Below are positions 4,752-5,024 of a stretch of DNA of 5,024 nucleotides, piece by piece. The stretch is from NCBI GenBank assembly GCA_009702955.1, contig WLHA01000133.1, forward strand, positions 1 to 5,024, written 5' to 3'. This DNA comes from Actinomycetota bacterium (GTDB taxonomy: Bacteria; Actinomycetota; Acidimicrobiia; IMCC26256). The stretch's first letter is position 1; the number at the start of each line of letters is the position of its first letter. A program made the position numbers and the translations under genes. Below the pieces are notes generated by a model. It did no database searches, was not told the DNA's origin, and saw nothing but the letters and a program-made list of their open reading frames with translations.

Positions 4752-5024
4752 ATGGCGTATCTATTAGTGCATTTCTGGCCAGGAGCGACTGAGGAGAATT
4801 ACAGCGCTGAGATCGCAGCTGTACATCCAAAAGAGGGTCTTCCGATTGGGCAGCAGTATCACGTGGCTGGCCCGAGCGAGGGTGGGTTTTTGATCACCGC
4901 GGTATGGGACTCGAAGGAGCACATGGAGACTTTTGTACAGGAGATACTTCTACCCGCACAGCCAGTAGTTGGAGGATTCCCTAATCCTGTAGTTGAGCGA
5001 TCTGCAGAGGTCTTTAACCAGCAG
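4752..5024 (+). CDS. ABM-like (dimeric alpha/beta barrel) small protein, 3' end cut by the window
   Basis: Ninety-one codons are present without a stop, so the end lies beyond the window. The sequence MAYLLVHFWPGATEENYSAEIAAVHP, then GLPIGQQYHVAGPSEGGFLITAVWDSKEHMETFVQEILLP, has the strand-helix-strand-strand-helix layout and the VWDSKE...F segment of ferredoxin-fold proteins of the antibiotic-biosynthesis-monooxygenase-like/dimeric alpha-beta barrel group. Related small hypothetical proteins are about 95-105 residues, so only a few residues are probably missing. Family members often bind or oxidise small aromatic compounds without a cofactor; no such role can be assigned here. The start is clear: AGGAGG at 4742-4747 lies four bases before the ATG. 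It is divergent from the lipocalin-like gene. Confidence 0.85.
   Translation, partial: MAYLLVHFWPGATEENYSAEIAAVHPKEGLPIGQQYHVAGPSEGGFLITAVWDSKEHMETFVQEILLPAQPVVGGFPNPVVERSAEVFNQQ

Noticed and set aside
1..5024. CRISPR array, transposase, integrase or a known multi-gene defence system
   Set aside because: No spaced repeats of CRISPR type, no inverted-repeat-bounded element and no helicase, nuclease or recombinase gene apart from the MazF-like toxin.

Overview
The window looks like accessory DNA from a bacterium of moderate GC content (a little over half by eye), most likely an actinomycete (Actinomycetota). The lineage call is an inference. It rests on GTG starts, several SD-less genes with a -10-like box just before the ATG, and protein families of the kind common in environmental Actinobacteria: YciI-like, ABM-like, DUF6855-like, and RHH/MazF pairs. 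No ribosomal, replication or core metabolic gene is present to fix the lineage.

Layout: (1) Bases 1-182 resemble the 3' half of a tmRNA gene (ssrA), ending in a tRNA-like 3' end with encoded CCA. The tRNA-like T-stem is imperfect, so this may be a decayed copy left at an integration site. (2) 318-1343, + strand: a GNAT acetyltransferase, then a YciI/DGPF-family gene broken by a frameshift. (3) 1458-2020, - strand: a ribbon-helix-helix antitoxin and MazF/PemK toxin operon with a likely autoregulatory operator. (4) 2103-2906, - strand: a two-gene operon of a VOC (glyoxalase-fold) protein and a DUF6855-like protein. (5) 3033-3443, + strand: an orphan small protein followed by a strong intrinsic terminator. 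(6) 3566-4609, - strand: a lipocalin-like hypothetical protein, then a second GNAT acetyltransferase. (7) 4752 to the end, + strand: an ABM-like small protein cut by the window edge.

The genes do not form one pathway. They are short, self-contained units in changing orientation, each with its own start signals: small-molecule modifiers (GNAT x2, VOC, YciI, ABM-like), a stabilising toxin-antitoxin pair and orphans. Next to a tmRNA 3' end, this is the expected picture of a genomic island edge. I looked for integron attC sites, CRISPR repeats, integrases, transposases and a multi-gene defence system and saw none. The most informative oddities are the degenerate tmRNA end, the frameshifted YciI gene, the operator over the antitoxin promoter, a short tandem repeat at the toxin 3' end, and a shared leaderless-start geometry in three genes.
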